From the NCBI GenBank assembly GCA_020054355.1, contig JAGVLI010000899.1, forward strand, positions 1 to 5,236: a stretch of 5,236 nt of DNA, in the 5' to 3' direction. The position numbers and the translations under genes are program-made. The notes below the pieces were generated by a model that did no database searches, had not been told where the DNA came from, and saw only the letters and a list, made by a program, of their open reading frames with translations. Below are positions 1-5,006 of the stretch, piece after piece. Source of the DNA: Planctomycetales bacterium. GTDB taxonomy: Bacteria > Planctomycetota > Planctomycetia > Gemmatales > Gemmataceae. Each line of letters starts with the position of its first letter. Within the stretch, counting starts at the first letter, position 1.

Positions 1-703
1 CCAGCTTGAAGGTCACATCCGGCCCTTCGATCGGTGGCGGGGGCAGCTTCGGGGCCAGTGGCCGCCCCGACGGATCGTTGTAGGTCAGGGCGCTGTTGCC
101 GTCTTGCGGATCGGGCGGATCGAACGTCACGGCTTCGACCACCAAGCCGTATTGCTGCCGCAGACGTTCGGCGTGCATCTTGCGGAAGGCGGCCTTGAAC
201 TTGGCGCCGTCGTTTTTGGCTTCTTCAATGGCCTTCTTCGTCGATTCGACCATCCACTTCGCTTCATTTAGCATCGTGCCGGCGTCCACGGGGCCGGCGA
301 CGACATGCAGCACCCGGCCGTCCGGAGCGCAGAAGTAAGCCGCGACATTGCCGCCTTGCTTCTGGTTGCCGACGATCCGGAAAGTCGCGACCTTCTGGAA
401 CGACGAGCAGAAATGTTCGTTGATGAACTTGCCCACTTCAGGATTCGCCAAAGCGTTCACACGGAGCGCTTCCGCGTTGTTTCAGGTAAAGCGGGGGTCT
501 TCAAAGTTTCCGGAAACGTGCAGCACGAAGACCAGCTTCTCCTGCTTCACCGCGGCGCGGGCGGCGTCGGAAGGCGTGTCGTAGAAGTCGATGCTGGTGC
601 CGTGATCGCCGCACGTTGCCGGCTTGGCCGGTTCCTTGCCGAACGCGGTCGGCGCGACCGCCAAGGACAGGGCAACGGCAGCAAGCCATGCCAGGGAACG
701 CAT
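1..703 (-). CDS. Secreted thioredoxin-like protein with in-frame UGA (candidate selenoprotein), 3' end beyond window
   Basis: The reading frame starts at ATG 703-701, eight to thirteen bases after a strong GAGGAGGT. Residues 1-22 form a signal peptide (MRSLAWLAAVALSLAVAPTAFG), so the product is probably exported. Residues 57-65 (KLVFVLHVSG region) resemble the first core strand of a thioredoxin fold. A single TGA at codon 74 follows GNFEDPRFT. After it the frame stays open for 160 codons to the window edge, with GC-rich third positions and sensible protein: NNAEALR, ANPEVGKFINEHFC, KQGGNVAAYF, CAPDGRVLHVVAGPV. The PDGRVL...G stretch looks like the later strands of thioredoxin-like proteins. 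The UGA sits where the fold usually places its redox residue at the start of helix 1, giving a UNNA motif. Sec insertion is inferred; a nonsense mutation or a base error (for example TGC to TGA) remains possible. If UGA is read as stop, the product is a 73-residue fragment with no obvious use. No partner genes for Sec synthesis lie in the window. Confidence 0.72.
459..477 (-). promoter_or_regulatory. SECIS-like stem-loop directly after the UGA
   Basis: Four bases after the UGA, minus-strand RNA can pair ACGCGGA with UCCGUGU: seven pairs, one of them G-U, closing the five-base loop AGCGC, which has G at its second position. Bacterial SECIS elements are hairpins inside the coding sequence just downstream of UGA with a G near the start of the apical loop, so the general form fits. 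The loop begins 11 bases after the UGA, closer than the 18 in E. coli fdhF, and there is no clear bulged U. An overlapping alternative pairs GAAGCG with CGCUUU across an 11-base loop. Support is modest. Confidence 0.35.
482..484 (-). other. In-frame UGA codon, possible selenocysteine site
   Basis: TCA on the plus strand is TGA at codon 74 of the minus-strand thioredoxin-like gene. The codons on both sides (CGC TTT ACC before, AAC AAC GCG GAA GCG after) belong to the same frame, and no shift is needed to continue. This is the only stop in 234 codons of the visible frame. Selenocysteine is the explanation that best fits the position in the fold, but the sequence alone does not exclude a point mutation. 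Confidence 0.6.
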
Positions 704-708
704 ATCGA

Positions 709-716
709 ACCTCCTC
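709..716 (-). promoter_or_regulatory. Strong ribosome binding site for the thioredoxin-like gene
   Basis: GAGGAGGT on the minus strand lies five bases before ATG 703-701. It fixes the start there rather than at the further upstream ATG at 784, and it immediately precedes a good signal peptide. Confidence 0.75.
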
Positions 717-742
717 GGTAAACGACCGTTCGGGGACTGTCG

Positions 743-748
743 ATAATA
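743..748 (-). promoter_or_regulatory. Possible -10 box of the thioredoxin-like gene
   Basis: TATTAT on the minus strand matches five of six bases of the TATAAT consensus, 39 bases before the start codon, in an otherwise GC-rich stretch. No recognisable -35 box lies 16-18 bases further upstream, so the call rests on the -10 alone. Confidence 0.33.
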
Positions 749-793
749 AGACGAGGCAGCTGGTCTGGCGGATTGCAGCAGCACGGATTACCC

Positions 794-859
794 CATTTGC
801 CGCGACCACCAGCAACCCGGGCAAGCCGGGTGGCGTCGGGCCGTTGGTGGCAACAAATG
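794..859. repeat. Nested imperfect inverted repeat (66 bases)
   Basis: Three arms pair in order. The outermost is CATTTG (794-799) with CAAATG (854-859), then CCACCA (806-811) with TGGTGG (845-850), and innermost ACCCGG (815-820) with CCGGGT (826-831) around the loop GCAAG. The nesting around a short loop suggests a long hairpin in RNA or a cruciform in DNA. No T-run follows on either strand, so it is not a standard intrinsic terminator. It lies upstream of the putative promoter of the thioredoxin-like gene. Confidence 0.5.
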
Positions 860-903
860 TCATCGACGGATCTCCCGGCGAATGGCCGAGTGAAGGGAAA
901 GGT

Positions 904-934
904 GGTCCGCGCAGCGCCGGGCGCCGCGCGGACC
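904..934. repeat. 9-bp perfect inverted repeat
   Basis: GGTCCGCGC (904-912) and GCGCGGACC (926-934) are perfect complements around a 13-base spacer that is itself GC-rich. It would form a very stable hairpin on either strand. No T-run follows, so it does not look like a terminator. Confidence 0.5.
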
Positions 935-1090
935 CCATCGGGTACAACTCAACGGTCGGGGGCTTCCAGCTCGAAGCCGTCGCGACCGTTGGTCGAGGGT
1001 TGCAGGTTCGTCGGCCGACGCTTCCGGGGCGTCGCGTATGAAAGGCACTACGCGGCAGAACTGGGAGAGCGAGGGCTTTGGCGAGCAGCA

Positions 1091-1114
1091 GGTCGCCAGT
1101 GGTGGATGGCGACC
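1091..1114. repeat. 8-bp perfect inverted repeat
   Basis: GGTCGCCA (1091-1098) pairs with TGGCGACC (1107-1114) across an eight-base loop. On the plus strand only two T residues follow. Its role is unknown; it is one of a series of hairpins in this gene-free stretch. Confidence 0.45.
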
Positions 1115-1465
1115 TTGGCGCGGACTGGGGGCGGGAGCATGACGGCATGGAACAGCGGGGGCGATGGATGGAGTGCAAGGTGGCGGCAGAGACGATCGCG
1201 AGCGGTGGAGGGTGGGGCAGCGAGCAATGAAGAGCGATCGCCGTCTTGGAGCGAGCAGTTCAGCGGCGCCTTCAAGTCGGAGCCTGATACCGTCGCCGCC
1301 AGCTCGCCTTCGGCGTACCTGGTGTAGTCAGCTCGAAAATCCGCGCGCATTTGCGACAAGCGGCTGGGCGACAATTGGCACTTGCGTCCCAGTGCGCCGG
1401 TGCGTTCCCCCAGCAGGTAATCCGGCCGGAACAGCACAAATCACCGTGAGTCCTTGCAAATCGAG

Positions 1466-1552
1466 CGGAGGGGAAGGGATTCGAACCCTTGAACGCCTTG
1501 CGGCGTCTCCGGTTTTCAAGACCGGTGCAATCGGCCGCTCTGCCACCCCTCC
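1466..1552 (-). tRNA. tRNA-Ser (anticodon UGA)
   Basis: The minus strand folds into an 87-base class II tRNA. The acceptor stem GGAGGGG/CCCCTCC is followed by discriminator G. The D arm closes with GCA/TGC. The anticodon stem CCGGT/ACCGG carries the loop CTTGAAA, with TGA (positions 1518-1516) as anticodon, reading UCA serine codons. The long variable arm is ACGCC-GCAA-GGCGT, and the T arm is AAGGG-TTCGAAT-CCCTT. The long variable arm and the G discriminator are typical of serine tRNAs. CCA is not encoded (GCTC follows the acceptor stem), so it must be added after transcription. This tRNA does not decode the UGA codon; a Sec tRNA would carry UCA as anticodon. Confidence 0.97.
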
Positions 1553-1568
1553 GAATGTGCCGGTAAGC

Positions 1569-1574
1569 ATTATA
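1569..1574 (-). promoter_or_regulatory. -10 box of the tRNA-Ser promoter
   Basis: A perfect TATAAT on the minus strand lies 16 bases before the tRNA 5' end, which would give a leader of roughly ten bases. The matching -35 region at 17-base spacing is TTCTCC, only three of six consensus bases. The GC-rich stretch between box and tRNA (GCTTACCGGC) resembles the discriminator of stable RNA promoters. Confidence 0.6.
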
Positions 1575-1619
1575 GGGGCTACGGAAGTCACGGAGAAGCC
1601 GCCTGCCCCCGCCAGCCAC

Positions 1620-1679
1620 GAAACCTCACGCTGCGAATCTTCCTCCGGTTTGCTCGGCGACGCCGCCGTTTGAGGTTTC
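1620..1679. repeat. 9-bp inverted repeat between hemE and tRNA-Ser
   Basis: GAAACCTCA (1620-1628) and TGAGGTTTC (1671-1679) are perfect complements separated by 42 bases. It lies between the hemE stop codon and the tRNA promoter and could help end hemE transcripts. No T-run follows on the minus strand and the loop is long. A smaller hairpin, CGTTC-TGTCC-GAACG at 1694-1708, lies just after the hemE stop. Confidence 0.35.
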
Positions 1680-1711
1680 TGAACCCATCGACTCGTTCTG
1701 TCCGAACGCTC

Positions 1712-2758
1712 TTATCGCTGGTTGCCCCCGACGGCTGCTTCCACATACGCCCGAAAGTTTTCCACCGGCGTGGCCTTGTCCACTCCATGATTGAGATTGA
1801 CGATGTGCCGTTGCCCGCCGCCGGCCGCCAGGCAGCGGCGCGTCGCTTCCCGCACCTGTTCCGGCGTGCCGCCGCGCAGCAACTCTTCATCGACGTTGCC
1901 CTGAAAGACCAGTTGCGGATATTGCCGGCGAGCGGCGGCCAGGTCGTGGCAGCCGCCCAGGCTGACGACGTCCGCACCGGAGCCAGCCATCAAATCGAGA
2001 TACGGGCATTCCTTCACGAACAGGATGCGCGGTATGCCCGCAGCCGACTGGAATATGGCGCGGTGATACGGCTGCGCCCACCGCTGATATTCTTCCACAC
2101 TGAGCATGCCCGCCCAGGAATCGAAGAGTTGATAAAGGTCGGCCCCATCGGCGGTCAGCACGTTCAGGAAATGCACGGTGGCGGTCCTCAGCCGGTCGAG
2201 CAGTTGCTGCCAGACGGCGGGCTGCTCCGCGATGAAGCGTCGGGTAGCAGCCAGGTCTTTCCCGGTGCCGATGCAATAAGTCGCCACGGTGAAGGGCGCG
2301 CCCGCGAAGACGATGACCGGCAACGTACCGTTCAGTTCGCCCCGGACATGCGCCAGCAACTGCCGAATATGAGCGAACCGCTCCGGCTCGGGTTGGGCCG
2401 TCAGGCGTTCCACATCCTCCAGCGTGCGGATCGGTCGGTCGGGTACCGGACCCTGGGCCGGCTTCAGGGCGAACGGCAAACCCATTGCCACGGGCAGCGT
2501 GGTGATGTCGTAGAAGAGAATGATGCCATCGACGCCGAAGCGCCGTGGCAGCAGCGAAGCTTTCGCCGCCAGTTCGACGTTCTCGGAGAATTCGTAGAAC
2601 GACAGGCCCGCCCGCACCTTGTTGAATTCCGGGTCCCAGCGGCCCGCCTGGCGCATGGCCCACACCGGCGGCCGTTCGACGGTTTCGCCACGGGCGGCAC
2701 GAACCAGAAGATGACCAGGTGACAAGGTGACAGGGTGACAAGGTGACGACGGATTCAT
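1712..2758 (-). CDS. hemE: Uroporphyrinogen decarboxylase HemE
   Basis: Cytosolic enzyme of heme synthesis that removes four carboxyl groups from uroporphyrinogen III to give coproporphyrinogen III. The 348 residues match the usual family length. The signature PPVWAMRQAGR (residues 30-40) supplies the two substrate-binding arginines (R36, R40). Catalytic Asp is D84 in LFYDITTLP, Tyr is Y161 in FAGAPFTVATY, Ser is S214 in LFDSWAG, and His is H324 in VNLNHG, so every key residue I can place is present. QGNVD (286-290) is the usual C-terminal-half motif; the block before it reads SLGGCHDL, where many relatives have an Asp-Trp pair. It follows ubiE by 47 bases on the same strand and is probably co-transcribed. 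The start is less certain than the function: ATG 2758 has only a weak GGGA before it, and residues 4-17 are encoded by a period-8 repeat array. A TTG at codon 12 would give a more typical N-terminal length but has no ribosome binding site. Confidence 0.96.
   Translation of the reverse strand: MNPSSPCHPVTLSPGHLLVRAARGETVERPPVWAMRQAGRWDPEFNKVRAGLSFYEFSENVELAAKASLLPRRFGVDGIILFYDITTLPVAMGLPFALKPAQGPVPDRPIRTLEDVERLTAQPEPERFAHIRQLLAHVRGELNGTLPVIVFAGAPFTVATYCIGTGKDLAATRRFIAEQPAVWQQLLDRLRTATVHFLNVLTADGADLYQLFDSWAGMLSVEEYQRWAQPYHRAIFQSAAGIPRILFVKECPYLDLMAGSGADVVSLGGCHDLAAARRQYPQLVFQGNVDEELLRGGTPEQVREATRRCLAAGGGQRHIVNLNHGVDKATPVENFRAYVEAAVGGNQR
2710..2749 (+). repeat. Period-8 tandem repeat array (GGTGACAA), copy A
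   Basis: Five units in a row: GATGACCA, GGTGACAA, GGTGACAG, GGTGACAA, GGTGACGA. The array lies inside the 5' end of hemE, antisense to it, and encodes HemE residues from about 4 to 17 as a SPCHPVTLSPGHL peptide. Because eight is not a multiple of three, the array reads through all phases and is open here by chance of phase. Confidence 0.85.
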
Positions 2759-2796
2759 GACTATCCCGACCGTAGTAAGAACATCAAGGCTATCCT

Positions 2797-2827
2797 ATCA
2801 CCTTGTCACCTTGTCACCTTGTCATCC
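2797..2827 (-). repeat. Period-8 tandem repeat array (GGTGACAA), copy B, inverted
   Basis: On the minus strand the units are GGATGACAA, GGTGACAA, GGTGACAA and GGTGATA. It is inverted relative to the array at 2710-2749. The two can pair over 29 positions (2718-2746 with 2798-2826) with two G-U wobbles and no other mismatch, enclosing a 51-base loop. The stop codon of ubiE (2806-2808) lies inside this array, which encodes the UbiE tail KDDKVTR. Confidence 0.85.
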
Positions 2828-3543
2828 TTGGTGCCGACATACAAGGTGGCGATGCCAAACGTGAACGAATGCCAGACCACTCCCTTCAGGCCGTGCTGGC
2901 GCAATCGTTCCGCCAGCGCCTCGCCGTCGGGGAACTCGGTGACGCTGGCCGGCAGATAGCGGTATGCCTGGTCCTTGCTTTGCGAAATCAGCTGGCCGAC
3001 TCTCGGCAGGATGTTGCGGAAGTAGAAGCGATAGAGCCGGCCGAACAGCCAGTTGCGCGGCTGCGAGAACTCCAGGATGGCCACCTTGCCGCCCGGCCGG
3101 GTGACGCGCGCCAGCTCGGCGATGCCCTTATCGGTATCGGTGACGTTGCGCAGGCCGAAGGCGACCGTGGCGATCTGGAACGAGTCGTCGGGAAACGGCA
3201 GATGCTGGGCATCGGCTTCGAGAAAGCGAATCCGCTCGCCCGCGCCGCGGCGCTCGCTCTTGGCCACTGCCCGGCAGAGCATTTCATGGCAGAAATCCGC
3301 GCCGGTGATCGGACATTGCCCGTTCGCCGCCCGATCGTAGGCCAGCGCCAGGTCGCCAGTACCCGTGCAGAGGTCGAGGATCGGCGCGCCCGCGACGGGC
3401 GGCACGAGGCGGGTGGTCCGCCAGCGCCAGTAGCGGTCGATGTTCAGGCTCAGCAGGTGGTTGAGCAGATCGTAGGTGGGTGCGATGCTGCCGAACATCC
3501 GGCGGATGCGCACTTCCCGTTTATCGACCAGCACCGCGGTCAT
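2806..3543 (-). CDS. ubiE: Demethylmenaquinone / 2-polyprenyl-benzoquinol methyltransferase (UbiE/MenG)
   Basis: SAM-dependent C-methyltransferase for respiratory quinones. In a menaquinone-only organism, as planctomycetes are generally held to be, it would make menaquinone from demethylmenaquinone (MenG role). The 245 residues match the family. MFGSIAPTYDLLNHLLSLN (16-34) with the nearby W39 is the N-terminal family signature. ILDLCTGTGDLA (55-66) is the SAM-binding glycine loop. D83 in GADF should contact the SAM ribose. FGLRNV (129-134) and RVTRPGGKVAILEFS (146-160) are further family signatures. The start at ATG 3543 is supported by AGGAG six bases upstream. It is the first gene of a likely ubiE-hemE unit, linking quinone and heme supply for respiration. 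The last seven residues (KDDKVTR) come from a period-8 repeat array, so the native end was probably just after LYVGT. Confidence 0.95.
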   Translation of the reverse strand: MTAVLVDKREVRIRRMFGSIAPTYDLLNHLLSLNIDRYWRWRTTRLVPPVAGAPILDLCTGTGDLALAYDRAANGQCPITGADFCHEMLCRAVAKSERRGAGERIRFLEADAQHLPFPDDSFQIATVAFGLRNVTDTDKGIAELARVTRPGGKVAILEFSQPRNWLFGRLYRFYFRNILPRVGQLISQSKDQAYRYLPASVTEFPDGEALAERLRQHGLKGVVWHSFTFGIATLYVGTKDDKVTR

Positions 3544-3549
3544 GGCCTG

Positions 3550-3554
3550 CTCCT
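3550..3554 (-). promoter_or_regulatory. Ribosome binding site of ubiE
   Basis: AGGAG on the minus strand, six bases before ATG 3543, fixes the ubiE start. The divergent gap (3544-3624) also contains GGCGCGCC at 3591-3598, but I see no convincing promoter boxes on either strand. The best plus-strand pair, TTGTTT and TATCGA with a 16-base spacer, matches only half of each consensus. Confidence 0.6.
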
Positions 3555-3624
3555 GGAAATTGTTTCAGCCGCCGGTTTTTCTATCGAAAGGCGCGCCGGC
3601 CCGCCACGGACTAGAATGCCATCC

Positions 3625-4332
3625 ATGCAACCGCTAGCGAACTCCGTCGATAACCGCGTGCTCGGCATCTTCGCCAAGCGGCCCGTGCCGGGCCAGGTGA
3701 AGACCCGGCTGGCTGCCGAGACTTCGCCCGACTGGGCGTCCGAGGTCGCCCGCGCTTTTCTCCTGGACACGCTGGAACGAATGAGCAGCATTGCCGGTCG
3801 CCGGGTGCTGGCCTTCGCGCCGGTCGATGCGGAAGCCTACTTCGCCGAAATCGTGCAGGAGCGATATGAGTTGGTGTCGCAAGGCGACGGCGATCTCGGC
3901 CAGCGCATGGCGAGCTTCTTCGCCCGGCAGCAGGAGAACGGCGCGACCGCAACGGTCCTGATCGGCACCGACAGCCCGACACTGCCGGTCGCCTACATCG
4001 AGCAGGCTTTTGTGGATTTACGGTCCGCCGACGTGGTGCTCGGCCCCGCGACCGACGGCGGCTATTACTTGATCGGCTGTGGGAAACGCTTGCCGCCGAT
4101 CTTCACCGGCATTCGCTGGAGCAGCGACCGCGTGCTGGCCGAAACGGTGGCGAAACTCACGGAACCGGACTGGAAGCTGGCTGTGCTGCCGCCGTGGTAT
4201 GATGTCGATACCCTGACTGACTGGCGGATGCTGCAAGGGCACCTGGCAGCGCTGCGAAAGGCGGGGATGGTGGAGTCGCTACACCTGTCCACGATAGGGG
4301 AGGAGAAACGCCAGTCCGGCGCGCTCTCGTAA
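3625..4332 (+). CDS. DUF2064 / TIGR04282 family CofC-like transferase
   Basis: Member of the nucleotidyl/glycosyl-transferase-fold family related to CofC and annotated as rSAM/selenodomain-associated transferase 1; the exact substrate is not known. The 235 residues cover the whole domain: VLGIFAKRPVPGQVKTRLA (12-30) is the phosphate-binding N-terminal signature, GDGDLGQRM (87-95) follows, VLIGTDSPTLP (111-121) holds the metal-binding Asp of GT-A folds, DVVLGPATDGGYYLIG (136-151) is the substrate loop, and PPWYDVDTLTDW (189-200) closes the domain. The last 25 or so residues look unstructured. ATG 3625 and ATG 3616 are both possible; neither has a strong ribosome binding site, and 3616 would add three residues. 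It is divergent from ubiE and convergent with maf, so it is probably transcribed alone. The same frame is open upstream to 2803, but that part only shadows ubiE. Confidence 0.9.
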   Translation: MQPLANSVDNRVLGIFAKRPVPGQVKTRLAAETSPDWASEVARAFLLDTLERMSSIAGRRVLAFAPVDAEAYFAEIVQERYELVSQGDGDLGQRMASFFARQQENGATATVLIGTDSPTLPVAYIEQAFVDLRSADVVLGPATDGGYYLIGCGKRLPPIFTGIRWSSDRVLAETVAKLTEPDWKLAVLPPWYDVDTLTDWRMLQGHLAALRKAGMVESLHLSTIGEEKRQSGALS

Positions 4333-4383
4333 AAAATCTTGAATTAGCTGACAGCTAATAGCTATTAGCTGTCAGCTAATTCA
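4331..4383 (-). terminator. Probable terminator for maf (and possibly bidirectional)
   Basis: On the minus strand the palindrome forms a hairpin with up to about 20 pairs, followed after three bases (AGA) by TTTTTT at 4336-4331, the form of an intrinsic terminator. It starts 41 bases after the maf stop codon. On the plus strand the same hairpin follows the transferase stop codon by seven bases but has no T-run (GGACTTTG follows), so ending transcription in that direction is less certain. Confidence 0.65.
4340..4383. repeat. Perfect 44-bp palindrome
   Basis: The arm TGAATTAGCTGACAGCTAAT (4340-4359) followed by AG is mirrored exactly by its complement up to 4383, with no spacer at the centre (4361/4362). 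Allowing one mismatch it extends to 4337-4386. The motif AGCT recurs six times, in AT-rich sequence unlike its surroundings. It lies between two convergent genes. Confidence 0.95.
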
Positions 4384-4424
4384 GGACTTTGATTCGTCGG
4401 CCAGGCCCCAAGACGAAATCTTTC

Positions 4425-5006
4425 TCAGGCCAGCAAGCGCAAGACCTGTTCCAGGGTTTCCATCGGCAGCCCGATGACATTGCTGATGCTGCCTGCGGCC
4501 ACGTTCACATACGGGTCCGCGCCTTCCTGCACCGCGTAGGCCCCGGAACAGCCAACCCATTGCCGGGTGGCCAGGTAGGTGTCGATTTCGTCCTCGGTCA
4601 GCTTCTTGAATCGAACCTGGCTGACTTCCTGCCAGCAGAGTTGCACGTCGTCGGGCCGCCGCCAGAGGACGGCTCCGGTCCAAAGTTCGTGGGTGGTGCC
4701 GCCGAGTTGGCGAAGAATGCGGCGGGCGTCGGCGGCGTCGGCGGGTTTGCCGATCACTTGACCATCGAGCCAACCGACGGTATCGGCGGCGAGCACGATG
4801 CCTTCCGTCACCCTGGCAGCGACGGCGGCCGCCTTCAGCCAGGCCACTTGCTGCACGAAGCCGCGAATGCCGAGCGCGCCCGGTTCGGTCGGTTCGTCGA
4901 TGTCCGCGGGCAGCACCTCGAACGAGTAGCCGGCGTTCGTGAGCAATTCGCGCCGCGCCGACGAGCCGCTGGCCAGAATCAGGCGGATTGACGACGGCGT
5001 TCCCAT
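4425..5006 (-). CDS. maf: Maf family nucleoside triphosphate pyrophosphatase
   Basis: Cytosolic house-cleaning enzyme that hydrolyses non-canonical or specific nucleoside triphosphates to monophosphate and pyrophosphate. The 193 residues match the family. RLILASGSSARRELL (8-22) is the N-terminal nucleotide-binding signature, and PADIDEP (33-39) follows. VLAADTV (71-77) carries the catalytic Asp D75. GKPADAADARRILRQLGG (87-104) and THELWTGA (105-112) are conserved blocks, and SGAYAVQ (154-160) with SNVIGLP (175-181) closes the domain. The GAYAVQ block is closer to the dTTP/UTP-type (YhdE) than to the 7-methyl-GTP type (YceF), though this is inferred from the motif only. ATG 5006 was chosen because the family begins just before this signature and GAGGT lies nine bases upstream. 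The frame is open further upstream but has no domain there. It overlaps the end of the glycosyltransferase gene by 28 bases, suggesting co-transcription and translational coupling. Confidence 0.95.
   Translation of the reverse strand: MGTPSSIRLILASGSSARRELLTNAGYSFEVLPADIDEPTEPGALGIRGFVQQVAWLKAAAVAARVTEGIVLAADTVGWLDGQVIGKPADAADARRILRQLGGTTHELWTGAVLWRRPDDVQLCWQEVSQVRFKKLTEDEIDTYLATRQWVGCSGAYAVQEGADPYVNVAAGSISNVIGLPMETLEQVLRLLA

Larger units (their letters stand above)
704..1465. other. Long non-coding stretch rich in inverted repeats
   Basis: About 760 bases separate the thioredoxin-like gene from the tRNA. Open frames cross it on both strands, but their products are low-complexity and rich in Arg, Pro and Ser, have no recognisable domain and lack good ribosome binding sites. 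The largest, GTG 1437 to 1048 on the minus strand (129 residues), has only an AAGGA 13 bases before its start. The stretch contains several well-formed inverted repeats: 794-859, 904-934, 961-978, 983-995, 1017-1033, 1091-1114 and 1364-1392, and the 10-base palindrome at 1421-1430. It could hold a structured RNA, a decayed non-autonomous repeat or simply the 5' region of the neighbouring gene. I recognise no known RNA family. Confidence 0.5.

Noticed and set aside
1234..1241. GCGATCGC octamer, like the cyanobacterial HIP1 site
   Set aside because: A single exact copy in GC-rich DNA is expected by chance, and nothing else in the window points to cyanobacteria.
773..1327. 184-residue plus-strand open frame
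   Set aside because: Its composition is what GC-rich non-coding sequence gives, it has no domain, and it crosses several inverted repeats.
1048..1437. 129-residue minus-strand open frame beginning at GTG 1437
   Set aside because: No recognisable domain, Arg/Pro/Ser-rich low-complexity tail, and an AAGGA too far (13 bases) from the start. A real gene is not excluded, but I cannot support it.
1466..1552. The tRNA as a UGA suppressor or Sec tRNA explaining the in-frame UGA
   Set aside because: The anticodon is UGA, which reads UCA. Reading a UGA codon would need anticodon UCA, and the acceptor and variable arms are ordinary for serine.
1328..1591. Minus-strand open frame with RSRVRIPSPPL
   Set aside because: This is the familiar false translation of a serine tRNA gene; it covers the tRNA at 1466-1552.
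1164..1673. Plus-strand open frame with GEGIRTLERLAASPVFKTGA
   Set aside because: It is the opposite-strand false translation of the same tRNA, with no ribosome binding site or domain.
1670..2722. 350-residue plus-strand open frame antisense to hemE
   Set aside because: It is a codon-bias shadow of hemE, whose full catalytic motif set lies on the other strand.
2710..2827. Repeat arrays as a CRISPR array
   Set aside because: The units are eight bases in direct tandem with no spacers, and no cas gene is present.
2803..3615. Upstream extension of the DUF2064 transferase frame
   Set aside because: It is antisense to ubiE, shows no domain, and begins inside the period-8 repeat. The family signature starts only after about 3650.
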